The notes: a model not told the origin generated them from the sequence alone. A stretch of DNA of 64,000 nt from Trachythela sp. YZ-2020 (GCA_016169945.1 JADLSH010000249.1:2604001-2668000), one strand, 5' to 3'; counted from the first letter of the stretch, positions 11,401 through 21,609 are shown. A program made the numbers and translations.

Positions 11401-14400
11401 ACGATGTACCTGTAAGAAATTATATCAGTTTGAAAACGGATGAATATTTTACTTTGTCTGCGCACGAAGATGCTGCATATTGTAATATCGTTGCGATTGT
11501 ACTAACCATTTTATTTGATATTGCTTATTATCAATATAAGAAGACATAATAGGGCCGTTTATACGGAAGAAAATAAGTCGCGTCTTATATAAGACGCGAA
11601 CACACTCGTATAAATGGTCAAATTCTAATAAAGAAGGGCCTTCGCTCGAAACGACGAAGTTCTTATTGTATTTTTCAGGTAGTTTTAGTGTTTTACAGTC
11701 TACTCATCCGCCGAATCTTCGTTATACTCGTTCTGAACGCGTTCGAAATTCTAATTTAGTAATAAGTCGCGACTTATTGTCAGTCTGAACCCCTGTTCTT
11801 ATTTAATTCGCGATTTACTAGAATTTGACCATTTATACGAGTGTGTTTGCGTCTTATGTAAGTCGCGACTTATTTTCTCCCGTATAAATGGCCCTATTTT
11901 GTCTCGTATAAATGGCCCTAATGAGATAGATGTAATGCACAGCACTGTCAGCAGTGAGTACTTATTGAGACATTTTCTATCCAACTTCACTTATACAGTT
12001 ATAGCTACTTATCATCAGAAAAGCATCATGCAGTTATATCATGAAAATGCTTTGTTATTGGCTTATTCTGTCTGTTAAGCTTTCAAGTCTTAACCTATGT
12101 AGTGATTTTGGTAAAAGACATCTAGGTTTCAATTCTGCATCTTAGACAAGTTTTCTGGTAGTGGTAATGAACAAATAGCGTGCTTTCAACTGATATTTAT
12201 TTTCTTGGTAACACCGTAAGAGAGCTTCAATATATTTTTCATTTTCCATCTCGATTCGAAACTGAATTCGACGTTGTCAGAATCGACCAATATGTGCATG
12301 GCCCCTCATGACCTATGAATATAATTTCAATATTCGCGAGCGTGAAAGCGTTTTATATTACTCTTGCCGGTTTGTAAACGTTTGTAAACATCTACCTTCG
12401 CTGAATAACATCCATTTGTGGCCTATTTGCGCATTTTTACTTCCCTTGCCAGCATCTACGAGTGTCTACGTTTTATGGTCTACGCTTGTCCGTGTTTACG
12501 TTTTCCGCGTCATTAACATCCGCACCATTGATTTGAGTGCTTATCAGATCAAAACTTCCTCGCTCGTGGCCAGGGTCGACTTGGCATATCACAGTGGCAA
12601 TTTGTGGCAGGTCCCAAACTGATCAAACCATAGCATTTACTTGGTCCCACGTTAATCTTGGCGGCTTAAGTGATTCTATTTTTTAATATGAAATTGCAGT
12701 CATTGTGTGAACCCCGCCAAACCCTGTCCAAATCATTGCATTCGTACGAAACGTCATAGTTCATAAGGTGCTATAAATGGGAATATGTTTCTATTATATG
12801 TATTATTGTGAATATGAAAATATCGAACGCGTTTTATCGTTCCTGCGCAGTGCGTTTATATAGGTGCCCTCTATAAAAGCGCCTTGTTCTTGCGCGTCTA
12901 TAGCTATCCAGCACCAAAACTTGCGCTTTTCCTTAGCTTACTTTGAGAAGCATTAATAAAACAAGTTATGTATATATGCTCTCTCCAACGGAAGGTTCAA
13001 ATCTTTCTTTCAATAATTGTTTTATGATATCGATATACAATTCAATTAAATTAAAAATTTCGACCAAGCTAGGGATTAATCTGTTATTCATCGCAATATA
13101 GCATCGTATTTCAGGGTATCTAACTAAAATCTTAAGTATCAGGAAATGAAGTCGTTTTATATATCAAATATCATACCTGAAATATTTTACCTAAGGCTAT
13201 AGGTTAATCATAATTGGATGTAATCAGAAAACCTAATTCCAATGTAATGATTTCTTTTGTTTGCGGTAACCACTGCGTATTTTAATAAGATAAAATACAA
13301 TTGAGACTCGAAAAATTTCATTTTTATAATTCTACGTTTCGACTTATCTTCAGTCATCTTCAGGAATTATGAAAGTTATATAAACACAGGTGTGATGTAG
13401 GTGATAAAACATCTGTCAACATATCTTAATTAAAGATAATAAGTTCTTTCGACGCTTTTATACTTCCCTGGTTAAAGTTGGCTTTTGCCTATGGATATGT
13501 AAGCCATCAATAATTACTGTATAAGTATTTCGTCTATTTCGGGTAGTAATCTACGATTTTTAAACAGAATTTAGAGCATGCCATAATATTATGTGAGACA
13601 TACATACATAAAATTATATTTCAACAGGCTAGCCCCAACATTAACAATAGTTGATTTCCATGGGGGCGTGCCAGAATATACAAAGAATATAACTGAAATT
13701 AAATTAAATACAAAAAATTAAAACAGAACATGCAAATATAACTATTACAAATGATCAAATTTAATGATCAAGCCATAGTGAACCTTTCCTAATCTATGGA
13801 ACGGGACCTCGGAATCGTATAAGCCTTTTAAATGAATATAAGGACATAAGGTATTGGCCTTTTTGGCATCATTAGGTTGAATGAAATAATATTGGTATAC
13901 ATATATTCGCCAACGAGTGGCTGAGCTAGAATGCCTGCAGGGGTATTCAGATTGCACTGATATTTTACATGACCTTATCATCAGGCAAATGTATAGCCTA
14001 AGCTAGATGTGGAATTGAGCTGGATCTAGCTGGATCAGTACATAGGTTAATGTAGCCTGTGAGCAGAGCTTATGAATTGGTATACGAGTCTGCGAACCAG
14101 TGACAAAAATCCTGTTTGTCGAAGCGAGTTTCTTGCGTAATTTCTTCTATGGTAATCAAATAGAATTTCGCACGATGCATAATTGAATAAACACTGCGTA
14201 CAACTGAATGTAGGATGTTGGACCAACGTGTTGGACTGGTTTGAACACTATTAACTGTGGTTTGAATGAGCCATAAAGTTGGAGTTAGGGTTAGAATCAG
14301 GGTTAGCATTAGGATAGAGATTAGGTTAGGAATAGACTTGGGATTAGGGTTATGATTAACGTAGGACTCTTTTAAGCGTGTCTTATAATTTAGATAATAG

Positions 14401-17400
14401 TAGGCTTAAGCAAGCGACGTTTTTGACAACACGTTGCTTGAAATCAAGAACGGCAGCCAACAGACAAATTTGACTAACACTGTCTACATCGTTGCTACCG
14501 AATTCACAACTTTAGATAACTCGATCACATGCCTCGGTTCTATTGTTCTAGTTTGCAAAACATAGAATAGAACAAAGGTTACTAAGCATTAGAATTATGT
14601 ACAGGAGCTATTCACACATGTAGATCATTTTAATGCTTAGTTACCTTTGTTCTATTCATGATATGTTTTTGCAACCTAGAGCAATAGTAACTAGGCATGT
14701 GAGTTATCCAATGTTGTGATTTGAGTATAAACAAGCGTTAGTCAAATTTGTCTATCCAATTTCACACTGGCTGTCGTCGCCATCTATAACTGCTCGACTT
14801 ACCTCCGGTTGGCGTTCGTGAACCAAAAATGTCGCTTGCTTAAGTCTCTATCTATTTCTTTTCTTACACAGTCTCAAATCATCCAACACTGGGGGTACCC
14901 TGTGGAAGAATATGACGTCACAACATCGGACGGTTATATCCTCACGGTTCAACGAATCCCGCGCGGTCGATACGACAAAGAGAATGGTACCAAGCGACCT
15001 GTGGTTTTCCTGCAGCACGGACTTCTGGGATCGTCCAGTCAATGGATCACCAACCTACCGCATCAGAGCCTCGCTTTCGTTCTGGCTGATCGGGGTTTTG
15101 ATGTTTGGCTAGGAAACTCCCGCGGGAATGCATACGCGTTGAAACACGAGCGCTTGTCGACGGATTCCGACAAGTTCTGGGATTTCAGGTAATTAATATT
15201 CACCACTGATCTGAAAAATAGACTGGACGATAGAAATCCGCCCCCATTATTAATCATCCAAGCTCAGTCAACTACGAGGATCAGAGTGTATGAGAGTTGA
15301 CAAGCAAGCGCAAGGCCGTCGCGAAGAGGTATTCTGCTCCAGCTTTTCCCGTAAAGGCGATGTAACACGGGACAATTTTTAACAACAATTCTCGATTCAA
15401 ATCGTTGCCGAGCCAATAAAATTTCTTATAATATCATTTGCGTTGCGAATTGTCGCTAAAACGTTGGCGGTCAAACGCGAGCGGAGTTGCAACTCTCATC
15501 AACACTCATCGATCCTGGTGTGTACGAGAGGGGCTTTGAATCTTAAATGCTTGCACATAATGCTTCTATTCGAAGTATATGTTATTTTTGACAAGTCACC
15601 TGGCCTTCCTTTCTTGTAGTTTCGATGAATTTGCAAGATATGATCTCCCAGCTTCGCTTGAGTTCGCCATGGCTTGCTCAAAACAAAAACGTATCTCATA
15701 CATTGGTCATTCCCAAGGCACAACTATGGGATTTGCCGCCTTCTCGCAAAATCAAACCCTGGCTGCGAAAGTTGATCTATTCATCGCCCTGGCACCTGTT
15801 GCCACGGTGGGAAATATGATAAGCCCTATTAAGTACCTGTCTTACTTTAGCGGTGGAGTGCAGGTGAGTTGTAGAATTAGGAGCTAGTTTTAGAAATTCA
15901 AACCCATATTTGTCCCGAGGGGGTCCGGAGACATGCTCCCCCGGAAAATTTTGAATTCTGGAGTTTCTGAAATGGCCTTTCCTGGGTTCTGGGAAGATTT
16001 GGCATGCAGAAGCCAGGATATTTTGTTCATTTTGCATTTCAGGCAGCGAAGAATATCACATCTTCGCATTAAGTTCTCCCGCTCTGATCTATATTTGGGG
16101 GGCTTAGCCCCCACTTCCACATCTGGGGGGCTTTAGCCTCCCCCCGTGTTACGCCGCCCCTGGATTTGTCCGACCCGATTCACTTCCTGACGTATGTGAT
16201 TTCACACAATACAGCAACAATTACACTTTTCGCCAGGTATGAGCCAATAGCCTTCAGTGAACTCTAAGTAAACTGGAACGCTAACTATGATCAAGTCCTA
16301 TGATTCGTTCAAGCCAAGCTAGTTTTTCTGAGTTTTGAGTTGAAATACTTAACGCCGAACATTGGGCTGTATATGAAATTGAAGCTATTAAAAAGTTATA
16401 TTTGATATAACAACTTCAAGACTTTAGGCAAAATGGAAATACTTAAAAAATACAAAAACAAACGCAATTTTGTAAAATACGGCAAATTTTCCCTCAAAGT
16501 TTTAAGTATTTCCCTTTTACCTAAAGTCTTGAAGTTTTTGTATCAAATATAACTTTTTAATAGCTTCAATTTCATATACAGCCCAATGTTCGGCGTTAAA
16601 TCGCAGTTAAATCATAACATGTTGCCGAGAGTGGAAGAATTTGAATATGCATATCAAAATATGCAACTGTTCAATCATTCATCTGTGTTTGACACATAGC
16701 GCCACAATAGAAACTTTTCATATGAAATAATTTTTCTACTAGCATATCTTGTCTTCTGTGTGAAGAAAAATAAGGAAAGGTACACTTAAGGAAATAAATC
16801 CTCTCATTTAAAGCAAGTCAATCGTGCGGAAACTAATTGTTCTTCGAGCAACTTTTGCATATTCAAATGATGATTGGACAGTTAATACTTTGATATCATA
16901 TAGGCATTTTTAATTCTTCCAGTCTTAGCTTGTCTTAGCTACATGTTATGATTCAACTGCAATTATATGCCGACGCAGAATACGTCATTTGGATGCTCCG
17001 AACTGGCTTATTACATAATCATTACTAATGAAGATCCGGGAATAATGATCGAAAGAACTGCCAAATAACGAAACGTGGTGTTTCCACAAAACGAATCAAT
17101 TGAAATACTTTTTCTCTTCATTTTTACTATCAGTGGTTATTCTGGTTATTTGGCGTTCATGATTTCCTTCCCTCGTCATTCATTATTCACTCACTTGGTC
17201 GTTATGTCTGTGAGGAGGATTTGGGCAGTGTCTGGTGTTCAAATGTCCTGTTCTTGACGTGTGGCTATGATAAAGCACAACTCAATAAGGTATTTTGTTA
17301 GTTTTTTATCTACAGTTTTGCCTCAGCTACATGTGAGAAAAGTGCTACAAAATAAGAGATGGTACCTACTGAACCTCTAAGGACAACAGTTTAGAACCAA

Positions 17401-20108
17401 TAGAGCTATCCATTATAACATAGGAGGATCTACTGGTGGGTGCAGGGGGGTGCGCACGTCAGCACCCCCCACAAAAAGTCAGAATCAACGAGTTCATACT
17501 GAAATTTTCACGATCTATGGCACTTTTGACATAATTTGCGCTGGTGGCGGAAGGGTGCACCCCCCGGAAAAATCTGCACCCCCTCTGTCAGATGAGCCTA
17601 GATCCGCCCCTGCAATATAAACGAAGTTACGGTTTAGTTTAGGGTTCCTCGTGTAGTAACGCTGGATCAATAACGGATGACCCTTACTTGACCTTTTGGA
17701 AGAACAGTTTAGAACTGATACTCTGATAGAGCTATAAAGCATAAACATAGTTAGTTTAGTTTAGATTTCCTCCTGCAATAACACATCAAGGTTAGTTTAG
17801 TTCGAGGTTTAGTTTAGGCTTCCTCGTATTTAAAACTGGACTAACACAGCCATGGCCCTTACTGAGCCTCTAGGAAGAACAAGTTAGAACTGATAGAGCT
17901 ATCCAGTATAATGAAATTAGTTTAGTTTAGGTTTCCTTATATATAAAACTGGATTAATACAGACATGGTCAGGGGCAAAACTTCGGTATTACAACTAGAG
18001 GAGTGTTAGTTTCTTTTGCCAGACAAAAATGGCGTGGCTCAAGTAGAGCCCGACCAACGAACTAAAAAATGGCACCAACCTATGGTCTATTTGAACAGTA
18101 CCTTCAATCTATTTAATCCAAGAGAAAACATTTAACACAACCAATTACTTTAAAATATGTTGCATTTTACACTTTAATGAATTAAAAAAAGCACGCATAT
18201 CGTGTGTTTATTTCAACGTTTAATGCAGACACATCTACATTCTATATTGTCTGAGTTTTTCAGTTCTTACCAGCCCAGACCTGAAGTGCTACATTAAAGG
18301 CGCTGTATGTCCCGATGCTCGCGTCTTTCACCAGCGTCGTTAGAGTGGGAACAACACCTACGAAGGAGTCCGAATAGATACAATAACATAGCTGGCGTTC
18401 GACGAAGTCATATTGAACGATTTGCGCGACAACATGAGGTTTATGCTACATCCCTCTAACCTCCCCCCCCCGGTAGTTTCGCCCATGGGCACGCTACTTA
18501 TTGGACCTCAAGGGAGAGCAGTTTAGAACTGACAGATCGAGCTATCCAGTATAAATCAAGTTAGTTTAGTTTAGATTTCCACGAATGTAACACTGAGTCT
18601 CTAGGAAGAACAACTTAGAACTGATAGAGCTATCTGGTATAAACAAAGCAATAAGTTTAGCTTTGATTCTTGATTCATGTTTCGAGTCAGACGCACGAGA
18701 AAAGAGTGCTACAAACTTGACTACACCAAGAACCAATGGTACTTACAGGACCTCTAGGGAGAACAGTTTACAACTGATAGAGCTTTCCAGTATAAATACA
18801 TTTAGTTTAGTTTAGGTTTCCTCCTGTAGTAACACTGGATCGGATCAATAAGGGATGACACGTACTGCATGGACCTCTTGGGAAAACAGTTTAGAACTGA
18901 CAGAGCTATCTAGTATAAACAAAGTTACTTTAGGTTTTCTCCTGTAGTAACACTGGATCAATAAGATATGGTTCTTACTGGACCTAAAAGAAGAGCATTT
19001 TAGAATTGATAGAGCTATCTAGTATAAATAATAATGGAAAGTTAGATTTAGTTTAGTTTCTCTTGTTCTTGGATTAACACAGGCAATAGGCATGGGCCAA
19101 CATCACGGGAGAAGCAAGCAGAAACTGCAGCGAGTATCCAGTATAGATAAAGTTAATTTAGTTTAGGTGCACTGTTTAGGTGGACTAATACAAGCATGCA
19201 TGGCCCTTACTGGACCTCCAGGGAGAACAGTTCAGAACTGACAGAACTATCCGGCAGTATAAATAAAGTTAGAGTAAAATAACTGTGTTAATTTTGAACC
19301 TAATATGTTTGTGTTTTCTAGACACGTCTACCTGTGTATATCGCTCACACTCCTGCTGGAACATCAGTCAAAGATGTTGTACATTTCGCTCAGGTAAAAA
19401 CTATGAAGCCAAAGAATTCATGTTCATACGATCCTGGTCTTATCACGTCCTAGTCTTATCAAGACATCTCCTTTTGGTGTATTGAAATTAGTCAACATGT
19501 ATAATAGAAAAACGAAGCAAGGTTGTTTTAACCCATGTTTTTCTGCTTTCTTTCCAGATGTATAAATCGGAAAAATTCCAGATGTATGACTACGGATGGA
19601 GATATAAAAATCGCATTCATTATGGTCAGGTTAGGAAAACGTCAATTCATCGAACATTTAACTGTTGACAATATTGACGGAAACAAAACACAGTTTAAAA
19701 ATATAATATTGAAACCTATAAAGGCCATGTTGGAAAACCAACTAATCACATAACAGACTAGCCTGAGATTTGGAAAACATTTCCTATTCAATTCAAAACG
19801 TATAAATATGATCGCAGTTTACTCATGTTTATTATATGTGACTATTTTAGTCTACTCCCAAACAATATGACGTTTCAAACATCCGGGTACCTATGGCGCT
19901 GTTCTCTGCTGACAAGGACTGGCTGGCGACGCCTAAAGATGTCTCCTTACTAGTGCCGAAACTCAAGACCGTGGTTTTCCACAAACGTCTTGCATCCTGG
20001 GACCACCTTGATTTCATTTGGGGAATGGACGCCTCGCGTTTAATTTATGCAGACATCGAGCGTCTGCTGAAAAAGTATAAACGCCGCGCTAAAATTTTGG
20101 GAGCTTAG
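8416..20108 (+). CDS. Gastric/lysosomal-type acid lipase, complete seven-exon gene
   Basis: Exons 8416-8499, 14872-15188, 15620-15863, 17134-17289, 19322-19393, 19558-19629 and 19851-20108 join in frame to 400 codons plus TAG. All introns are GT-AG. The length equals that usual for gastric and lysosomal acid lipases (about 400). Residues 1-19 ([16 protein letters not shown] core) form a signal peptide; mature sequence starts near [10 protein letters not shown], where N-V-S is a potential glycosylation site. HGLLG (77-81) is the oxyanion loop. GHSQG gives nucleophile Ser165. [11 protein letters not shown] gives Asp338 and [11 protein letters not shown] gives His367. The family hydrolyses triacylglycerols or cholesteryl esters in the gut lumen or lysosome; which applies here cannot be told. 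No frameshift or stop is seen despite transposon-rich introns. The start at the first ATG (M1) rather than M4 is a choice; both keep the signal. Confidence 0.93.
8626..8757. repeat. Hairpin repeat of the TTCGCTCGAAACG family, copy in lipase intron 1
   Basis: Left arm ACAAGAACTTCAACGTTCCG and right arm CTTCGCTCGAAACGTCAAAG pair imperfectly. Related arms occur at 11636-11690, 22080-22216 and 53845-53955. It is non-coding and MITE-like. Confidence 0.6.
8880..9235 (+). repeat. About 30-bp minisatellite in lipase intron 1
   Basis: Roughly ten units of the form AACCCCTCAGAAATTCGAG followed by AAATATTTTCTC or AAATATTTTCGC. The unit contains a small palindrome, GAGAAATATTTTCTC. Units differ by a few bases and become more divergent towards the left edge. 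The 30-bp period keeps reading frames open by chance. Confidence 0.85.
9236..9446. other. Spacer in lipase intron 1
   Basis: Non-coding; nothing recognised between the minisatellite and the TTAA-flanked element. Confidence 0.4.
10060..10320 (+). repeat. Internal direct repeat of the TTAA element, copy 1
   Basis: Matches 12220-12580 in the same orientation through GAGAGCTTCA, TGAATATAATTT, TTTCCGCGTCATTGACATCC and CTCGTGGTTCGTGGCCAGGG. The second copy has insertions. Confidence 0.6.
10679..11276. mobile_element. 598-bp TIR element nested in the TTAA element
   Basis: Ends are GGCCCCGTCCACACGTATCC and its inverted copy GATACGTGTGGACGGGGCC. TGA occurs directly outside both (10676-10678, 11277-11279), a 3-bp duplication. 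The interior repeats CGTCCACACGTATCCG several times in both orientations. Ends of the GGCCCCGT(T/C)(T/C)ACAC type are shared with the element at 36021. No transposase. Confidence 0.72.
11552..11918. mobile_element. TIR MITE with GGGCCGTTTATACGG ends
   Basis: The left end GGGCCGTTTATACGGAAGAA matches the reverse complement of CTCCCGTATAAATGGCCC at 11877-11894. A second end-like CGTATAAATGGCCC follows at 11905-11918, so the right boundary is uncertain. TA flanks either choice. Inside is a perfect 20-bp palindrome CGCGTCTTATATAAGACGCG, and a TTCGCTCGAAACG-family arm at 11636-11690. Non-coding. Confidence 0.65.
12220..12580 (+). repeat. Internal direct repeat of the TTAA element, copy 2
   Basis: Direct partner of 10060-10320. 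It is longer because of insertions; the open frame of 104 codons crossing it is not supported by any family match. Confidence 0.55.
13208..14405. other. Lipase intron 1, unassigned part
   Basis: Contains degenerate GGTTAGGG-like repeats near 14280-14350 and short frames on the minus strand (13745-13981, 14070-14309) without family resemblance. No exon or RNA gene supported. Confidence 0.4.
14410..14839. mobile_element. 430-bp TTAA-flanked hairpin MITE just before lipase exon 2
   Basis: The ends GCAAGCGACGTTTTTG and CCAAAAATGTCGCTTGC are inverted copies, with TTAA outside each (14406-14409 and 14840-14843). A second, longer inversion inside pairs GACAAATTTGACTAACACTG with the GTTAGTCAAATTTGTC near 14736, and TTCTATTGTTCTAG-type sequence around a centre near 14610. 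The element ends only 32 bp before exon 2, so the splice acceptor tract of that exon adjoins the transposon end. Confidence 0.75.
14872..15188 (+). CDS. Lipase exon 2 (oxyanion loop)
   Basis: Acceptor: a pyrimidine-rich tract ending TTCTTACACAG at 14861-14871. The exon encodes residues 29-133 from [10 protein letters not shown] to DKFWDF, including [10 protein letters not shown] and [12 protein letters not shown], both conserved in acid lipases. It ends two bases into a Ser codon at AG|GTAATT. Confidence 0.9.
15620..15863 (+). CDS. Lipase exon 3 (nucleophile elbow)
   Basis: Acceptor TTTCTTGTAG, donor GTGAGT. Encodes residues 134-215, starting [12 protein letters not shown] and carrying [10 protein letters not shown] with the catalytic serine. 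The phase matches exon 2 exactly. Confidence 0.9.
15890..16165 (+). repeat. Dispersed G/C-run repeat, copy 2, in lipase intron 3
   Basis: Shares GGGGGTCCGG, TTTGCATTTCAGGCAGCGAA and the paired GGGGGGCTTAGCCCCC-type runs with the copy at 4925-5245. Confidence 0.6.
16353..16595. mobile_element. 243-bp TTAA-flanked near-perfect hairpin MITE in lipase intron 3
   Basis: The two arms of about 95 bp begin CGCCGAACATTGGGCTGTAT and are almost perfect inverted copies around a short AT-rich loop. TTAA lies outside both ends (16349-16352, 16596-16599). High arm identity suggests recent or self-correcting origin. Non-coding. Confidence 0.82.
17134..17289 (+). CDS. Lipase exon 4 (lid region)
   Basis: Acceptor TTTTACTATCAG, donor GTATTT. 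Encodes 52 residues (216-267) from [15 protein letters not shown] to YDKAQLNK, with cysteines spaced as in the lid and cap region of acid lipases. Flanking exons make no sense without it, and the phase is exact on both sides. Confidence 0.87.
17424..17614. mobile_element. Small G/C-run TIR-like element in the intron array
   Basis: GGTGGGTGCAGGGGGGTGC on the left and GCACCCCCTC...GGATC-complement on the right are loosely inverted, with a second GGGTGCACCCCCC motif inside. It interrupts the array. Boundaries approximate. Confidence 0.4.
17980..18500. mobile_element. Probable insertion inside the intron array, with loosely inverted ends
   Basis: CAGGGGCAAAACTTCGG on the left resembles the reverse complement of the right end, CCGGTAGTTTCGCCCATGGG. 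The array resumes directly after it. No coding capacity. Confidence 0.4.
19322..19393 (+). CDS. Lipase exon 5
   Basis: Acceptor GTGTTTTCTAG, donor GTAAAAAC. Encodes 24 residues, [20 protein letters not shown] then HFAQ, the conserved PAGTS segment of acid lipases. Confidence 0.9.
19558..19629 (+). CDS. Lipase exon 6
   Basis: Acceptor TTTCTTTCCAG, donor GTTAGG. Encodes 24 residues, [20 protein letters not shown] then HYGQ, matching the F-x-x-YDYG segment of acid lipases. Confidence 0.9.
19851..20108 (+). CDS. Lipase exon 7 (catalytic Asp and His, stop)
   Basis: Acceptor GTGACTATTTTAG. Encodes residues 316-400 from [14 protein letters not shown], through [12 protein letters not shown] (Asp338) and [11 protein letters not shown] (His367), to a basic tail [12 protein letters not shown] and TAG. 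Confidence 0.92.
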   Translation, partial: STPKQYDVSNIRVPMALFSADKDWLATPKDVSLLVPKLKTVVFHKRLASWDHLDFIWGMDASRLIYADIERLLKKYKRRAKILGA

Positions 20109-20519
20109 ATCTGGATGTCGTCACTGATCTCTTAACTAGATCTGGATAGTTCATTTAGTGCATTTCCATTGTTGGGTTTCAGTAAGCGTTACAGGGCAAC
20201 AGATGATGGTCAACTTCCGAACTGTTCGCTCTCTTATTCTGGCTTCAAATCAAATTCAATAAGCTCTATCCAGTCCTATTTTTGAGATCAGGAGATTCCA
20301 CAAAGTATTGATATACAATTATAGACACTTTCAGGTCTTGTTTGTATTTTTAGATTTTCTACATTTAGTATCGTACTAGGGATTCTTTTATGTCGTTTCT
20401 TTTAAGTCTTTTTTCAATTCAACTGGTAAGATTTGGTGAGGTTCATACACGTATACACTGATATATTTTACTAGAACTATATTGTAAACGAAGCCCTATG
20501 GGTTATATATTGAACTGAT

Positions 20520-20525
20520 ATTAAA
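20520..20525 (+). promoter_or_regulatory. Possible lipase polyadenylation signal (ATTAAA)
   Basis: ATTAAA about 410 bp after the stop codon. No AATAAA was seen between the stop and the microsatellite. Weak evidence. Confidence 0.25.
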
Positions 20526-20562
20526 GTCGTACTGGCATAATTTATTGCCCTCTGAAATTTTA

Positions 20563-20770
20563 ATCAAGCAAGCAAGCAATTGTTTAAAGTTAGCAAGCAA
20601 GCATGCAAGCAAGGCATACAGCAGGCAAAGCAGGCAACTCAAAGCAAGCATGCAAGTAAGCAAAGCAAGCAAGCAGGCAAGCAAGCAGGCAAGCAAGAAA
20701 GCAAGCAAGCAAGCAAAGCAAAGCAAAGCAAGCAAGCAGGCAAGCAAAGCAGAGCAAGCAAGCAAAGCAG

Positions 20771-20815
<45 letters not shown>

Positions 20816-20925
20816 GCAAGCATGCAAGTAAGCAAAGCAAGCAAGCAGGCAAGCAAGCAAGCAAGCAAGCGAAGCAGAGCAAAGCAAGCGAGCGAGCAAG
20901 CAATCAAGCAAGATAAGCAAGTAAG
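20563..20925 (+). repeat. AGCA-type microsatellite/minisatellite
   Basis: About 360 bp built almost entirely of AGCA tetramers with GGCA, TGCA and AGCAA variants. All six frames stay largely open for this reason and give meaningless Ala/Cys/Leu or Ser/Lys/Gln strings. Confidence 0.95.
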
Positions 20926-20984
20926 TGGGTGTTAACCATCCTTGCTTGAAGCTGAGAGCTGAGCTGAATTAATTACGAAGGACG

Positions 20985-21235
20985 CAGGCGCCTCTGCTCG
21001 TCACAGCTGTATGACTCGTGTTGAATCAAAAAGGAAAGCGAGGATGGAAGGGTTAGTTTTGGGCTCAACATTCCCTGTGGGATGAAACCGGAGGCGGAGT
21101 ACCCTGATAAAAAACACGACTTTTCAGTGGTAGAGCGTTTCACATAAGCGTCAGTTACGTCATGATTGCAATGTCTACTATAAGAACTAACTTTGTAGCC
21201 GCTTAGCCATCTATCCATGCAGCACAAAATAGAGC
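20985..21235. repeat. SINE-like sequence
   Basis: TTCAGTGGTAGAGCG (near 21124) looks like a tRNA A box, and GATGAAACCGGAGGCGGAGT (near 21080) resembles a conserved central block found in some invertebrate SINEs. No matching B box at the right distance and no clear tail were found, so a working tRNA gene is ruled out. Recognition is from memory and tentative. Confidence 0.35.
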
Positions 21236-21609
21236 TACCCTATTAATTACGTCATTATTTCAATGTTTCGTTCTTTTACACGCTCAATGCGTGGGCAGGT
21301 AGCCACCTACACAGTAAAAAAATATAGCTACTTTACCATTACGTTGACAGCTTTAATTACAAAACATTTGAAAATGAAAATGAGAATAAAATTCGAATCT
21401 AAAATATCTATTGATGTTTCGCTATCTCAAAAGCTTCATTGCATGCGTAGCCGTGTCAGTATAAGCATTTCCAGTCGCTCCAAGATGCAAGATTTAGTCA
21501 AGTGTGTGCATGATAACCTTACAATATGAGCGCTAAAAGAATGGTGGGCTATCACGAGGCTACGGGGTTCTACTGTATTTCACAACTATATCAACATTTT
21601 TGCAGTTAG

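Larger units (their letters stand above)
9451..13203. mobile_element. 3.75-kb TTAA-flanked TIR element (piggyBac-like, non-autonomous)
   Basis: Both ends begin CCTATAGCCTTAGGTAAAAT and stay identical for about 40 bp, then remain similar for about 60 bp more. TTAA lies directly outside on each side (9447-9450 and 13204-13207), the target choice of piggyBac transposons. Inside are a direct repeat pair (about 10060-10320 and 12220-12580, sharing GAGAGCTTCA, TTTCCGCGTCATT and CTCGTGGCCAGGGT) and two nested smaller elements. No piggyBac transposase frame is visible, so mobility would need an enzyme from elsewhere. Confidence 0.78.
17340..19285 (+). repeat. Diverged tandem repeat array in lipase intron 4
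   Basis: About eight copies of a loose 120-170 bp unit. Landmarks are ACCTCTAGGGAGAACAGTTT, GAACTGATAGAGCTATCCAG, TATAAA and TTAGTTTAGTTTAGGTTTCC. Copies lie near 17370, 17690, 17870, 18510, 18600, 18750, 18870, 18990 and 19200, with 18000-18480 being an insertion. Strong divergence indicates age. Non-coding. Confidence 0.7.

Noticed and set aside
12308..12622. Possible protein-coding exon of 104 codons
   Set aside because: It lies within the second internal repeat of the TTAA element, and the first copy does not keep the frame.
14280..14350. Interstitial telomere array (GGTTAGGG-like)
   Set aside because: Only a few degenerate units; no uninterrupted TTAGGG run.
20496..20920. Open frames of Ala/Cys/Leu or Ser/Lys/Gln repeats
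   Set aside because: They are translations of the AGCA microsatellite.
21123..21195. tRNA gene
   Set aside because: Only an A-box-like match; no acceptor stem pairing or B box at the right distance.
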